The notes: generated from the sequence alone by a model not told the origin. 61,997 nucleotides of DNA from Streptomyces flavochromogenes (GCF_000717595.1 NZ_JNZO01000043.1:1-61997), one strand, 5' to 3'; positions 26,342 through 35,602 are shown, numbered from the stretch's first letter. A program made the numbers and translations.

Positions 26342-27673
26342 CTACCTCTTGACGCGAACGGTCTTGGTGGAGCGGGTCTCGAGTGTCATCTCGTCCGCTT
26401 CCGCGACCTTCGCCTTCAAACGCACAGTACCGGTCGCCGCATCGACGACGTCGACCACCTTCGAAAGGAGTTTCGCCGTATCCGCGTTGCCGGAGGCCGC
26501 CGCGAGCTGCACGGCGCGGCCCAGTTTCGCCGTCGCGCCGTCGTGATCGCCCGATTTGCGGGCATCCAACCCCTGCTGGATGACGTCCGCGAGCTCGGCC
26601 TGGCCCGTGTAGTGGGCGACCTGCGGATTGATCGACGTCGACATCGCCAGGTCGTCGGTCCACACCGCCCGTACCAGTCCTTGGGACAGCGGCTTCGGAT
26701 CGCCGCCCAGCGGGTCCGGCGCGATCAGGGAGACCCTGGCCGCCAGCATCTCCTGGCCGATCGCGGCCTGCGGGACCCGCACGCTCACGTGGTAGTCGCG
26801 GGACTCGTCGCCCCAGGAGCCCGTGGGGTAGTCCCCGGCGCGCGGTCCGGCCTCCGTACGGCGCCCGGTCAGGTCCTCGACCGTCGGCGCCACCTGCTTC
26901 ACATAGGCGATCTCCACCCCGACCGGGGTCCACAGCCGCAGTGAGACGTCCGCCACGCCCTTGCCCATCGCGTGCTCCATCATCGCCGTGAAGTCGGCGG
27001 TGAGGGCGGCAGGGTCGGCGACGATGTCGGCGGAACCGAGGAGCGCCGAGGCGATCCCGGTGACCTCCTTGACCTCCCAGTCGGTGCCCACCCCCCGCGC
27101 GTCACAGGTGAAGCGGCCGGCGCAGGCGTCGAGCGCGGCCCGCAACTCCTCCGGCGTCTCGTGCTCGTTGCGGCCGTCGGTGAGCAGGATGCCGTGCCGG
27201 ATGGCGGGGCCGGCCGTGGAGAGCAGCCGGTCCGCGAGCCGCAGCCAGCTGCCGATGGCCGTGCCGCCGCCCGCGCTCAGCCGGCGCAGCGACTCCTTGG
27301 CCTCGGCCCGGGTCCTGGCGTCGGCGACGGCGAGCCCGCCGTTCCCCGGGTAGACCTCCTTCGCGACGTGCGTACCGGCGACGACGGCGAAGGCCGTGCC
27401 GTCGCGCAGGGTGTCGACGGCGGCGGCGGTCGCCTCACGGGCGCCGCGCATCTTGGTGGCGGGGAAGTCCATCGAGCCGGAGCAGTCGACCATGATCACG
27501 ACGCCGGCCGTGCCGCCGCCCGCCGTGGCGAGCGGCTGCCGTCCGGTGGTGCCGCCGCCGGTCGAGGTGACCGTGATGATCGCGCTGACGTCCCGGCCGC
27601 CCTCGGGCAGGAACTCGTTCTGGTAGACGTCCACAGAGAACTGCGGCACGGTCGACTTGGAGAAGTTCGCCAT
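26342..27673 (-). CDS. von Willebrand factor A (vWA) domain protein
   Basis: A 443-residue soluble protein. The vWA domain (about 60-240) has a complete metal-ion site: DCSGS in VIMVDCSGSM, a Thr in GGGTAIGSW, and Asp in LLTDGRN. The N-terminus (SKSTVPQFSVDVYQNEFLPE) and the C-terminal beta and helical parts (about 260-443, including DLTGRRTEAG) make up the rest. It likely binds a protein partner through the metal site. It stands between the PP2C phosphatase and the FHA gene, and this order suggests an adaptor in the same signalling route. GGAGCCG precedes the ATG. Confidence 0.9.
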   Translation of the reverse strand: MANFSKSTVPQFSVDVYQNEFLPEGGRDVSAIITVTSTGGGTTGRQPLATAGGGTAGVVIMVDCSGSMDFPATKMRGAREATAAAVDTLRDGTAFAVVAGTHVAKEVYPGNGGLAVADARTRAEAKESLRRLSAGGGTAIGSWLRLADRLLSTAGPAIRHGILLTDGRNEHETPEELRAALDACAGRFTCDARGVGTDWEVKEVTGIASALLGSADIVADPAALTADFTAMMEHAMGKGVADVSLRLWTPVGVEIAYVKQVAPTVEDLTGRRTEAGPRAGDYPTGSWGDESRDYHVSVRVPQAAIGQEMLAARVSLIAPDPLGGDPKPLSQGLVRAVWTDDLAMSTSINPQVAHYTGQAELADVIQQGLDARKSGDHDGATAKLGRAVQLAAASGNADTAKLLSKVVDVVDAATGTVRLKAKVAEADEMTLETRSTKTVRVKR

Positions 27674-27735
27674 TCGTTACGGCTCCTCGGACAACAACGG
27701 TCGATCGGTGGAGGGACGGGGGGATCGGCGGCCGC

Positions 27736-29151
27736 TCAGGCGGATCCTGCCCCTTGGGGAGTGACGGTGAACGGCACGAGCGCGACCGTGATGTTGTCGT
27801 GGCCTCCGCCGTCCAGGGCGTGGCCGACGAGGACCTGGGCGCTGTGCAGCGGTCGGTCGGAGGCGTCGGCCGGGACGACCCTGGCCATGTCGTCGGCGCC
27901 CTCCGCGTAGTTCCACAGGCCGTCCGTGCAGACGACGACCACGCCGGACCGGTCGGGCTTGAACGCGGCCGTGTGCGGCTCCAGTTCGTACGCGTCGGCG
28001 CCGAGCCAGCCGGTGATCGCGTGGGCGCGCTCGTCCGCGTACGCCTCCGCCTCGTTCATCAGGCCGGCCGAGACCATCTGCGCGGCCCACGAGTCGTCCT
28101 CGGTGAGCCGGGCGGCCGGGGTGGCCCGGTCGTCCGGCACCCAGTAGACGCGGCTGTCGCCGACCCAGCCGACGACGAGCAGGCCGTCGGCGACGACGGA
28201 GCCCACGATGGTGCAGGCCGGGGCGTTGCGGTGGCGGTGCGGTTCGTGCTCGGAGCCGTCCTGACCGGGCTCCTCCGCGAGGGAGTTGACGGCCTCGGCG
28301 GCGGCCACGATCGCCTCGTGCATGGCCTGCTGCGGGTGCGTTCCCCGGGGCAGCGCGGCGAGCAGCGAGGCGCCGGCCGCCTCCGCGGCGGCCGCGGACG
28401 CCTCGTCGGGCCGGGTCGCGGAGGACACCCCGTCGCAGACGATCGCGAGGGTGGCGGGGGAGCCGTCGGGGAGCGTGGTCGCCGATACGGCGAACGCGTC
28501 CTCGTTGCGGTGATGGCGCAGTCCCCGGTCGGAGACGGCGGCGACGCTGCCGAGCTCCCGCTCCATGTGGTCGCGCTCGCGGGGCTGCGCGTGCCCGCAG
28601 TTCTCGCAGTAGCCGTCGGTGTCCACCCGCCCGGCCCGGCAGGCCACGCACAGGGCGGAGCCGGGGGCGGCGGCGGCCGGATCCGCGGCCGGAGCCGCCG
28701 GGGCGGGCGCCGGTGCGGGGGAGGGCGCGGCCGACGGCGCGGGTGCGGCCGGCGCCGGGTCCACCCGTACCGCCGCACGCGGGTCCGGAGCGGCCAGCTC
28801 GAAGTCGCCGCTGCCCGTCGTGGTCCGCCCCGCGGGGTCGGCACCGGGCGGCACCGGCCCGTCCGTGCGGACCGCCATCGTGGGCAGGTCGCGGCCACCG
28901 GAGTCGGTGCCGGGAAGGTCGCCCGGGTGCTGGGTGGCGGTCGACAGCGAACCGGGGTCCCGGGGCGGGGCGTCCGGCCAGGCCACGGGGGTGCCGATGG
29001 CCACGGTCGGGCGGTCCGGCTCGACCCCGGCGACCGGCACGGCCGTCAGGTCGTAACCGCACGCCCCGCAGAACCGGTCACCCGACTCCAGGGGCTCCGC
29101 GCAGTCCGGGCAGACGGTGAGGCCGTGCGACGGCTTCGGCTTCTGGGACAT
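27736..29151 (-). CDS. PP2C-family Ser/Thr phosphatase with zinc-ribbon N-terminus
   Basis: A 471-residue protein. Cys14, Cys17, Cys28 and Cys31 form a zinc ribbon. An Ala/Pro-rich linker follows, then a second ribbon (LCVACRAG, then YCENCGHAQP) near 170-190. The catalytic domain has the PP2C metal motifs HHRNEDAFAV, IVCDGVSSATRPDEAS, GWVGDSRVYW, VVCTDGLWNY and GGHDNITV, all Asp ligands present. It should remove phosphates from serine and threonine and so oppose the PknG-type kinase just upstream. The ATG lies two bases after the kinase stop; a longer start overlapping the kinase gene is possible but less likely. Confidence 0.92.
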   Translation of the reverse strand: MSQKPKPSHGLTVCPDCAEPLESGDRFCGACGYDLTAVPVAGVEPDRPTVAIGTPVAWPDAPPRDPGSLSTATQHPGDLPGTDSGGRDLPTMAVRTDGPVPPGADPAGRTTTGSGDFELAAPDPRAAVRVDPAPAAPAPSAAPSPAPAPAPAAPAADPAAAAPGSALCVACRAGRVDTDGYCENCGHAQPRERDHMERELGSVAAVSDRGLRHHRNEDAFAVSATTLPDGSPATLAIVCDGVSSATRPDEASAAAAEAAGASLLAALPRGTHPQQAMHEAIVAAAEAVNSLAEEPGQDGSEHEPHRHRNAPACTIVGSVVADGLLVVGWVGDSRVYWVPDDRATPAARLTEDDSWAAQMVSAGLMNEAEAYADERAHAITGWLGADAYELEPHTAAFKPDRSGVVVVCTDGLWNYAEGADDMARVVPADASDRPLHSAQVLVGHALDGGGHDNITVALVPFTVTPQGAGSA

Positions 29152-29153
29152 CC

Positions 29154-31784
29154 TCACACCCACGTCCGGGGGCGGAAGCGGTTGGCCCGCTCCACCAGTT
29201 CGATCCTCTCCTCGCCCTGCTGGGCGAGCCGGGCCAGCACCCGGTACGAGCGTTCGAGGCCGAAGCGCAGTCCGCGCTCGTCCAGTTCACTCCCGAGCAG
29301 CAGCGCGCCGCCGCCCGGTTCCGCACCGGGACTCCCGGAGAGTACCCAGTCGAGGGCGGTCCCGAGGACCTCCGTCGACAACTGCTCCCGGCGCACGGCG
29401 TCCAGACCGAAGCCCTGGAGCGCCGAGACCTGCGCGGCGGCCGCCGTCAGATCGGCGGCGAGCGGCTCCCACGCCGGGCGCCGCCGCAGCCGCGCCCGCA
29501 CGGTCGCGACCCGCGCCGCCGTGTAGTGGATCGAGGCCTCCGGAACGGACTCCAGCGTCTGTACGGCTCCGATCCGGTCCCCGGCCGCGAGCTGCACCCG
29601 GGCGAGGCCGAAGGCGGCGCTGACGAAGCTCGGGTCGGTGGCCCACACCAGGCGGTAGTACTCGGCGGCGTTGTCCAGCTGGCCCAGCACCTCGGCGCAG
29701 ATCCCGAGGGCCAGCTTCGGCGAGGGCTCGCCGGGGAAGGCGTCGTAGACCGCGTCGAAGGCGAGCGCCGCGTGTTCGTGGTCACCGGTCACCAGGGAGG
29801 CGACGCCCCGGTACCAGACGACCCGCCAGTCGTCCGGGTCCCGCTCCTCGAGGCCGGCCAGGGTCCGGGCGGCTGACGGCAGGTCGCCCAGCTCCAGCTC
29901 AGCCCGCAGGGTCCGCAGCCGCAGCTCGGCGGAGGGCGCGGGTGCGGCCTGCAGCGCGGCGAGCAGCTCGCCGGGCGCGGCGGCGGCGAGACCGGCGAGG
30001 AAGCCGGCGTTGGGGTCGCCCGTGTCGACGCGCGGGACGGGCAGCGCGAGCGCGGTGGCGGGCGTGTCGAGCGGCGCGAGCAGCTCCCCGAGCCCGGGCG
30101 TCGCCCCCGGAGTCACGGCACCGGGTCCGGCGGGCAGCGCGGCCCCGGGCACGGCACCCGGCAGCGCGGCCCCGGGCCCGGAGCCGTACGCGGCCCCCGG
30201 AACGGCGGCGGGCGGCGCGGACCGCTTGCGTCCCCGTCGGGCCCCGAGCAGCGACACGTCCTCCGTCGGTTCGGCGAACAGGGCCGTGTCCGTGACCCGT
30301 ACCTCCGTGCCGAACAGCGTCGACAGCGCGGGCCGCGGCCGCCCCGACTGGAGCGCCACGACCTCCCGCAGCACACCCGTCAGCTGCTCCGCCATCTCCT
30401 GCGCGGAGGCGAACCGGCGTGCCGGGTCCGGGTCCGTGGCGCGGACCAGGAAGCGGTAGAACGACTCGTACGTCCGGAAGACCGCGATGTTGTCCGGGTC
30501 GGGCAGCGAGTCCAGGAAGACGTTCGTGTAGCCCTGGAAGTCGAAGGTCATCACCGCGAGGGTGCGCGCCACCGTGTACAGGTCGCTCGCCACCGACGGC
30601 CCGACCTCGGCCACCTCCGGTGCCTGGTAGCCGACGGTGCCGTAGATCGCGGACTCTTCGTCGTCCATCCGCCGGACCGCGCCCATGTCGATGAGCTTCA
30701 GCTGGTCCTCGGTCTGGATGGCGTTGTCGACCTTGAAGTCGCAGTAGAGGAGGTTGCGGCTGTGCAGGTGGCCGAGGGCCTCCAGGGCCTCGATCCCGTA
30801 CGCGCAGGCCTGCTCGACCGGCAGCGGATCGCGGCGGCCGTCCGGGGTGCGCCGGTCGTTGGCGATCTCCTTGAGGGACTTGCCGCCGACGTACTCCATG
30901 ACGATGTAGCCGTCCATGGAGCCGGTGCGCTGGTCGAGGTGCTCGACGAAGTTGTAGATGCGGACGATGTTGGAGTGCTCGATCTCGGCGAGGAAGCGGC
31001 GTTCGGAGATCGCGGCGGCCATGGCGTCCTGGTCGCCGGTGTCGAGGAGGCCCTTGAGGACGACCCAGCGGTCGGAGACGGCGCGGTCGACGGCGAGGTA
31101 GATCCAGCCGAGGCCGCCGTGCGCGAGGCAGCCCGCGACCTCGTACTGGCCGTGGACGATGTCCCCGCCGCGCAGCTTCGGCACGAAGGAGTACGGGTGC
31201 CCGCACTTGGTGCAGAAGCCCTCCGTACGGCCCGGCCGCTCACCGCGCGAACGGCCCACCGGTGCGCCGCAGTCGGAACGGGAGCAGAAACGCTTCCGCT
31301 CGGGAACCTCGGCGTTCTCCATGACCGCCGCCCGCGGGTCCGGACGCGGCACCTCGGGAATCGACACCAGACCGGCGCCCAGCCGGTTGCGGGCGGACTG
31401 ACCGGTCGACGAACCGGAACTGCGCACCGACACCGAGCGGGACGTGGAGGCCCCGGAGAGCGAGCGCGAGAGCCGCCCGGAGACCGAACGGCGGGAGGTC
31501 GACGAACGCGACGAGGCCCGCGAGGACGCCCGCGAACTGCTCCGCGACGAGCTGGAGTCCGGACCCCCGACAACGGAGCCCCCAGCGACCCCGCTGCCCG
31601 TGCCCGTGCCTCTCCCCGGCACGGCCACCCCCGTGGGCGTCGAGCCGATGAGCCCTCCGGCCGCGACCACCGGGGCGAGGCCGCAGGTGTCGCAGTACAG
31701 CTCGCCGCCTCCCATGTCCTCGTACGAACCCTCGCACGAAGGACGCTGACAGCTCCCCACGCCCGTCTCCCCGCCGCTCACCAC
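29154..31784 (-). CDS. pknG: PknG-type Ser/Thr protein kinase with TPR domain
   Basis: An 876-residue kinase. Zn-type Cys pairs lie at 12/17 and 31/34. A Ser/Arg-rich stretch spans about 77-131. A rubredoxin-like site has Cys167, Cys172, Cys191 and Cys194. The kinase domain starts near 210 (GGLGWIYLAVD, Lys244 in VVLKG) and carries the PknG-style catalytic loop YCDFKVDN (Asp349) and DMG (Asp366) in place of HRD and DFG. Tetratricopeptide helices fill about 610-860. In mycobacteria PknG phosphorylates FHA proteins such as GarA and so balances glutamate metabolism. A GTG pair is the start; the PP2C gene follows after two bases. Confidence 0.93.
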   Translation of the reverse strand: MVSGGETGVGSCQRPSCEGSYEDMGGGELYCDTCGLAPVVAAGGLIGSTPTGVAVPGRGTGTGSGVAGGSVVGGPDSSSSRSSSRASSRASSRSSTSRRSVSGRLSRSLSGASTSRSVSVRSSGSSTGQSARNRLGAGLVSIPEVPRPDPRAAVMENAEVPERKRFCSRSDCGAPVGRSRGERPGRTEGFCTKCGHPYSFVPKLRGGDIVHGQYEVAGCLAHGGLGWIYLAVDRAVSDRWVVLKGLLDTGDQDAMAAAISERRFLAEIEHSNIVRIYNFVEHLDQRTGSMDGYIVMEYVGGKSLKEIANDRRTPDGRRDPLPVEQACAYGIEALEALGHLHSRNLLYCDFKVDNAIQTEDQLKLIDMGAVRRMDDEESAIYGTVGYQAPEVAEVGPSVASDLYTVARTLAVMTFDFQGYTNVFLDSLPDPDNIAVFRTYESFYRFLVRATDPDPARRFASAQEMAEQLTGVLREVVALQSGRPRPALSTLFGTEVRVTDTALFAEPTEDVSLLGARRGRKRSAPPAAVPGAAYGSGPGAALPGAVPGAALPAGPGAVTPGATPGLGELLAPLDTPATALALPVPRVDTGDPNAGFLAGLAAAAPGELLAALQAAPAPSAELRLRTLRAELELGDLPSAARTLAGLEERDPDDWRVVWYRGVASLVTGDHEHAALAFDAVYDAFPGEPSPKLALGICAEVLGQLDNAAEYYRLVWATDPSFVSAAFGLARVQLAAGDRIGAVQTLESVPEASIHYTAARVATVRARLRRRPAWEPLAADLTAAAAQVSALQGFGLDAVRREQLSTEVLGTALDWVLSGSPGAEPGGGALLLGSELDERGLRFGLERSYRVLARLAQQGEERIELVERANRFRPRTWV

Positions 31785-31794
31785 TGTTCCCCGC

Positions 31795-33072
31795 TCACCA
31801 CTGTCGTCCTCCCGCGTCTCTCGGGCCGGACAGTACGTCCGCGGCCGCCTGCTGGTAACGCAGTACGGCCTGTTCCGCGACCCGCAGATCGCAGGGCGCG
31901 CTCCACAGCATCCGGCGGGCCGCGTCGTACCGCTCCACGAGCAGCGGGTCCTCCGCCGCGCCGAGCCGCGCCACCTTCGCCTTGTACGCGTCGAGCCTGC
32001 CGCGCAGCTCGGCCCTGACCGCGAGCGGGGCCGTGACCGCGGTCAGCGACTCCCGGGCCCGCAGCAGTTCGTCCTCCGCATCCCGCTCCAGGGACTCCAG
32101 GAGCGGGGAGAGCCGGTGCCACTGGGCGTGCCTGCGGTACTCGGCGGCCGCCACGAGCCGCTCCTGCAGCACGATCGGCGGCCCGCTGACGGCCGGCACC
32201 TCGGAGGCGGCGATCTTCGCGAGGACCTCGCCGCGCGCGGCCCGCGCCTCGGCGAGCGTCCGGTCCGCCCGCGACAGCACGTCCCGCAGCCGGAGCAGCC
32301 GGTCCTCGGAGTCCTGCCGGACGGCGAGCACCGCCTCGATCTCGCGCCGGATGTCCTCCAGGGCCAGGGCCGCCCGGTCGTACCGCTCGGTGTCGGGGCG
32401 GCCGCCGCCCGGCGCCGAACTCCCGGTCGCCGGGCGCCAGAAGGCCAGCGGATCGGTGACGACCTGGGAACGCAGCGCGGTCAGCTCGGCGGTGATGTCC
32501 TCCAGCTCGTCGCCGGCCGGGTGCTCCCCGGGCCGTACGCCGACCGAGTGCGCGAGCGAACGCGTCCGCCCCAGCTCGGCGGCGAGGAGGTCTATCCGGG
32601 CGGGCAGCGCCGACCAGACCGCGTCGGCGGTCACCACCACGTCCAGCGAGGACGCGTACAGCTCGTTCATCCGCCGGACGAGGCCCTCCAGGGTGAACCG
32701 CTCGGTGAGGAGCCCCTGTTCACCCGCACCGCCCGCCACGTGGACGCTCTCGCCGCGCAGCCGGTCGGTCAGCTCCGCGAGCTCCTCACGGCCGGGCCAG
32801 CGGCGCCGGGCGCGCACCTCGCGGGCGTCCCTCAGGGCGCCGGTGTACACGTCGAAGCAGCTCCAGAGCAGGGTGATGGTCCGCTCGGTCGCCACCCAGC
32901 GGTCCCGGGTCGTGCCGGTCAGCTCCGCCCCTTCGAGCAGCCTGCGGCCCGCGTGGTCCTGGAGCGCGAGGAGCGAGTCCTCGACCGCTTTGTGCTCGGC
33001 TCCGAGGCGCGCCAGCGCACGGTCCACCTCGTCCCGGTCCATCACCGGCCCAGGGGGTCCCGTGACGCCCAT
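31795..33072 (-). CDS. Helical cytoplasmic protein of unknown function in the PknG locus
   Basis: A 425-residue, almost wholly helical soluble protein with heptad-like Leu/Ala patterns (LEDIRREIEAVLAVRQDSED, and the RLRDVLSRADRTLAEARA region). I recognise no domain, catalytic motif, signal or membrane helix. It lies 52 bp after the binding-protein gene and 10 bp before pknG, so it belongs to the same transcription unit. A linking or scaffolding role between the membrane part and the kinase is an inference from position only. Confidence 0.8.
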   Translation of the reverse strand: MGVTGPPGPVMDRDEVDRALARLGAEHKAVEDSLLALQDHAGRRLLEGAELTGTTRDRWVATERTITLLWSCFDVYTGALRDAREVRARRRWPGREELAELTDRLRGESVHVAGGAGEQGLLTERFTLEGLVRRMNELYASSLDVVVTADAVWSALPARIDLLAAELGRTRSLAHSVGVRPGEHPAGDELEDITAELTALRSQVVTDPLAFWRPATGSSAPGGGRPDTERYDRAALALEDIRREIEAVLAVRQDSEDRLLRLRDVLSRADRTLAEARAARGEVLAKIAASEVPAVSGPPIVLQERLVAAAEYRRHAQWHRLSPLLESLERDAEDELLRARESLTAVTAPLAVRAELRGRLDAYKAKVARLGAAEDPLLVERYDAARRMLWSAPCDLRVAEQAVLRYQQAAADVLSGPRDAGGRQW

Positions 33073-33125
33073 CGATCACCTCTTCCTCTCCGTGTACAGG
33101 GCTGCTTGTACGGGCGTGTCCGGCG

Positions 33126-34163
33126 CTACTTGTACAGGGGGGCGGGCGGCCCGGTTATCCCGGGCAGGTCCTTCTCCAGCCACGTCCTGTACGCCTGCTG
33201 CCAGGGGCCCTGGCGGTAGCCCACGAGGACCTGATTGACCCGGCGGACCAGGTCGTCGTTGCCGAGCTTGGCGGCCACGCCGTAGAACTCGGTGGTGAAC
33301 GGGACGCCCTTGAGCTCGACCGCCGGGTCCTGGGCGGCCTGGCCGGCCGCCAGGGCGTTGTCGGTGACGACGGCGTCGACCTCGCCCATCTGGAGCCTGG
33401 CCAGGCAGTCCAGCTGATTGGGCACGGTCAGCAGGTCCTTGTCGTTCCTGGTGCCGTCGGCCTCGTCCTTGAAGAGCGCGCCGAAGGACTTCTCCTCCAG
33501 GGCCTCGTAGGCCGTGGAGCCCTCGGCGGTGCAGACCCGCTTGCCCTTCAGCGAGGTGTCGTAGCCGGTGATGTCCGTGGCCAGCTTGGGGGCGAGGACC
33601 TGCTGTCCGGCCTGGAAGTAGGCGGTGGAGAAGGCGACCTGCTGGATCCGCTTGCAGTTGATCGTCATGGTGCGCACGACGAGGTCGACCTTGCCGCTGT
33701 CGAGGGCGGCGATCCGCTGGTTCGTGGGGATCGCCCGGAAGATGACGGCGTCCGGGCTGCCGAGGATGTCCTCGGCGATGGCCCGCGCCAGATCGATGTC
33801 GAAGCCTTCGAGGGCGCGCGTCTCCGGGTTGCGGTAGCCCCAGCGGTAGCTGGACTGGTCGACGCCGACGACGAGCTTCCCGCGCTTCTTGATCGCCTCG
33901 ATGGACGGGCCGTCCGACGCCGAGGGAGTGAGGGAGGCCCAGGGCTTGTCGCAGGTGTCCGCCTTGACCTGGACCCCGGTGCCGATGCCGGGCCCCGGCC
34001 CCGCGATGCCGGGCACGGCCGCCGCGTCGCTGCCGTCGTGGGCCAGCGGGAGCAGGGTGAGCGAGGCGGTGAGCCCGCAGGCCACGGCCATCGCGGCCAC
34101 GCCGCCCCAGCCGCGGAAGCGCTGCGCCGTCCGCCGCACCAGCGGGTACGTGCCGTTCGGCAT
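33126..34163 (-). CDS. Amino-acid-type extracytoplasmic solute-binding protein, GlnH-like
   Basis: A 345-residue exported binding protein. A basic N-terminus and hydrophobic anchor lie at 20-41 (a Cys at 29 could be a weak lipobox, so lipoprotein or membrane-anchored form is open). Residues 95-335 form the family-3 binding fold: GKLVVGVDQSSYRWGYRN, GFDIDLARAIAEDIL, LVVRTMTIN and the Cys-containing hinge VCTAEGSTAY. It should bind an amino acid such as Glu, Gln or Asp. No ABC permease or ATPase lies nearby; instead it is followed by kinase genes and preceded by a GlnX-like membrane protein, so it most likely serves as a sensor, not for import. Confidence 0.88.
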   Translation of the reverse strand: MPNGTYPLVRRTAQRFRGWGGVAAMAVACGLTASLTLLPLAHDGSDAAAVPGIAGPGPGIGTGVQVKADTCDKPWASLTPSASDGPSIEAIKKRGKLVVGVDQSSYRWGYRNPETRALEGFDIDLARAIAEDILGSPDAVIFRAIPTNQRIAALDSGKVDLVVRTMTINCKRIQQVAFSTAYFQAGQQVLAPKLATDITGYDTSLKGKRVCTAEGSTAYEALEEKSFGALFKDEADGTRNDKDLLTVPNQLDCLARLQMGEVDAVVTDNALAAGQAAQDPAVELKGVPFTTEFYGVAAKLGNDDLVRRVNQVLVGYRQGPWQQAYRTWLEKDLPGITGPPAPLYK

Positions 34164-34174
34164 CCCGCCCCCTC

Positions 34175-35602
34175 TCACCGGTACTCCGACAGTCTGCGGT
34201 TGATGCCGAGCACGGCGCCCGCCGCGCCCAGTATCCCGAGGGCCAGCGCGCCGAGCGGCAGCGCCGTCAGCGCGTCCCTGGCATCCCCGGCGGCGCGGGT
34301 GAACTCGGTCTGCTCGTGCGCCAGGGCACGGTCCAGGGCGGCGTCGACCTGGTCGAAGGACTGGCCCGTCGAGTCCTCGGGGCCGACGATGCGGCCGAGC
34401 GCGCCCTCGAAGTCGCCCGCATCGTCCTTGCCGCGGGCGTCCTTGTGACGCTGCTTCCACTCCGCCGTACGCGAGGCGGCCTCGTCGACGGGGACGCGGC
34501 CGGCGTCGTCGTCGGCCCGTTCCCGCGCCGTGGCGAGCGCGTCCGTCAGGGTGTCCGTGCTCGACGTGTACTCGGCCTCGTACTTGTCGCTCTTGCCGTC
34601 CTCGGTGAGGACGGCGCCCCGGGCGACCAGGGTCAGGAGCTCGTTGGCGCGGGCCGTGAGGGAGCCGATCCGGGCCGTGTTGAGGGCCTGGAGGGACTCC
34701 TGTCCGTGCGTGCGCGCGTTGTCGAGGCCGCTGCGGGCGACGGTGTGCGCGGCGAGCAGCCAGAGCAGCACGGTCAGCGTGGCGGCGGTGGCGGCGAGCA
34801 GCCCGTGGTTGAAGACCCGGTTCGTCCGCGCGTAGGTGCGGCGCTGGGCCCAGAACAGGACGGCGAGGGTGAGGAGTCCGAGGCCCAGGGCGAGGAACGG
34901 CCAGGTGCGGGCCGACTCGTCGTCCTCGTGGAGCCGTACCGTCTCGGCCTCGTAGAGCCGCTCGGCGGCGGGCAGCAGGATGCTGGTCATCTGCTGGTTG
35001 GCGTACCGCAGATAGGCCCCGCCCAGCGGGAGGCCCTGCCGGTTGGCGGCGCGGGCGCGCTCGATCAGGCCCGTGTAGCGCGGGAGCTGTTCGTTGAGGG
35101 TGGCGATCTCGCGGGCCGACTCGCCCGAACCGTCCGTGCTCGCGGCGGCCTTGACGAGCAGTCGGGCGGCGGTGGCGATGTCCCGGTCGTACCGTGCGCG
35201 GGACTCCGCGGGCTCCAGGGTGCCCGCGAGGAAGCCGCCGGCGGCGGTGGTGTCCGCGTCGGCCAGGGAGCGGTAGATCGCGGCGGCGTCCGCCGACAGC
35301 GGCTGGCTGCGGCTGACGACGTCGTCGGCGGCGGTCGTCCGGTCGCCGACCTGGAAGGCGGTGACGGCCCCGAACGCGACGACGAGCAGCGCGAGAACGG
35401 CCCCGAGGATCTGGAGCCGGCCCGGCTCGGTCGTCGTGGCGACCCGCAGCCGCTCCCGCCCCACGGCCCAGGCGCTCTGCCCCGCGGGCGGGGCGGCGCC
35501 CGGCGCGGGCGACGGCTGCGCGGGCACGCCGGCCGGGCGCGCGGGCGCCTGCGCCGTGCTCCGCGCCGCCGGGGCGGCGGGTGCGTTCGGCGGGTGTGTC
35601 AC
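34175..35602 (-). CDS. Four-helix membrane sensor, GlnX-like
   Basis: A 475-residue protein. A disordered Ala/Pro-rich cytoplasmic head (1-60) precedes TM1 (63-85), a helical outer domain (about 90-230), TM2 (234-252), TM3 (266-288), a second helical outer domain (about 290-445) and TM4 (448-468), with only a short tail inside. The outer domains look like the four-helix bundles of chemoreceptor-type sensors. The arrangement matches mycobacterial GlnX, which receives the signal of GlnH and passes it to PknG. The GTG start has GGGGGAGG just upstream. It is the first gene of the seven-gene block, eleven bases before the binding protein. Confidence 0.8.
   Translation of the reverse strand: MTHPPNAPAAPAARSTAQAPARPAGVPAQPSPAPGAAPPAGQSAWAVGRERLRVATTTEPGRLQILGAVLALLVVAFGAVTAFQVGDRTTAADDVVSRSQPLSADAAAIYRSLADADTTAAGGFLAGTLEPAESRARYDRDIATAARLLVKAAASTDGSGESAREIATLNEQLPRYTGLIERARAANRQGLPLGGAYLRYANQQMTSILLPAAERLYEAETVRLHEDDESARTWPFLALGLGLLTLAVLFWAQRRTYARTNRVFNHGLLAATAATLTVLLWLLAAHTVARSGLDNARTHGQESLQALNTARIGSLTARANELLTLVARGAVLTEDGKSDKYEAEYTSSTDTLTDALATARERADDDAGRVPVDEAASRTAEWKQRHKDARGKDDAGDFEGALGRIVGPEDSTGQSFDQVDAALDRALAHEQTEFTRAAGDARDALTALPLGALALGILGAAGAVLGINRRLSEYR

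Noticed and set aside
33126..34163. Binding protein of an amino-acid importer
   Set aside because: No permease or ATPase gene is adjacent; the neighbours are a four-helix sensor and a kinase block.
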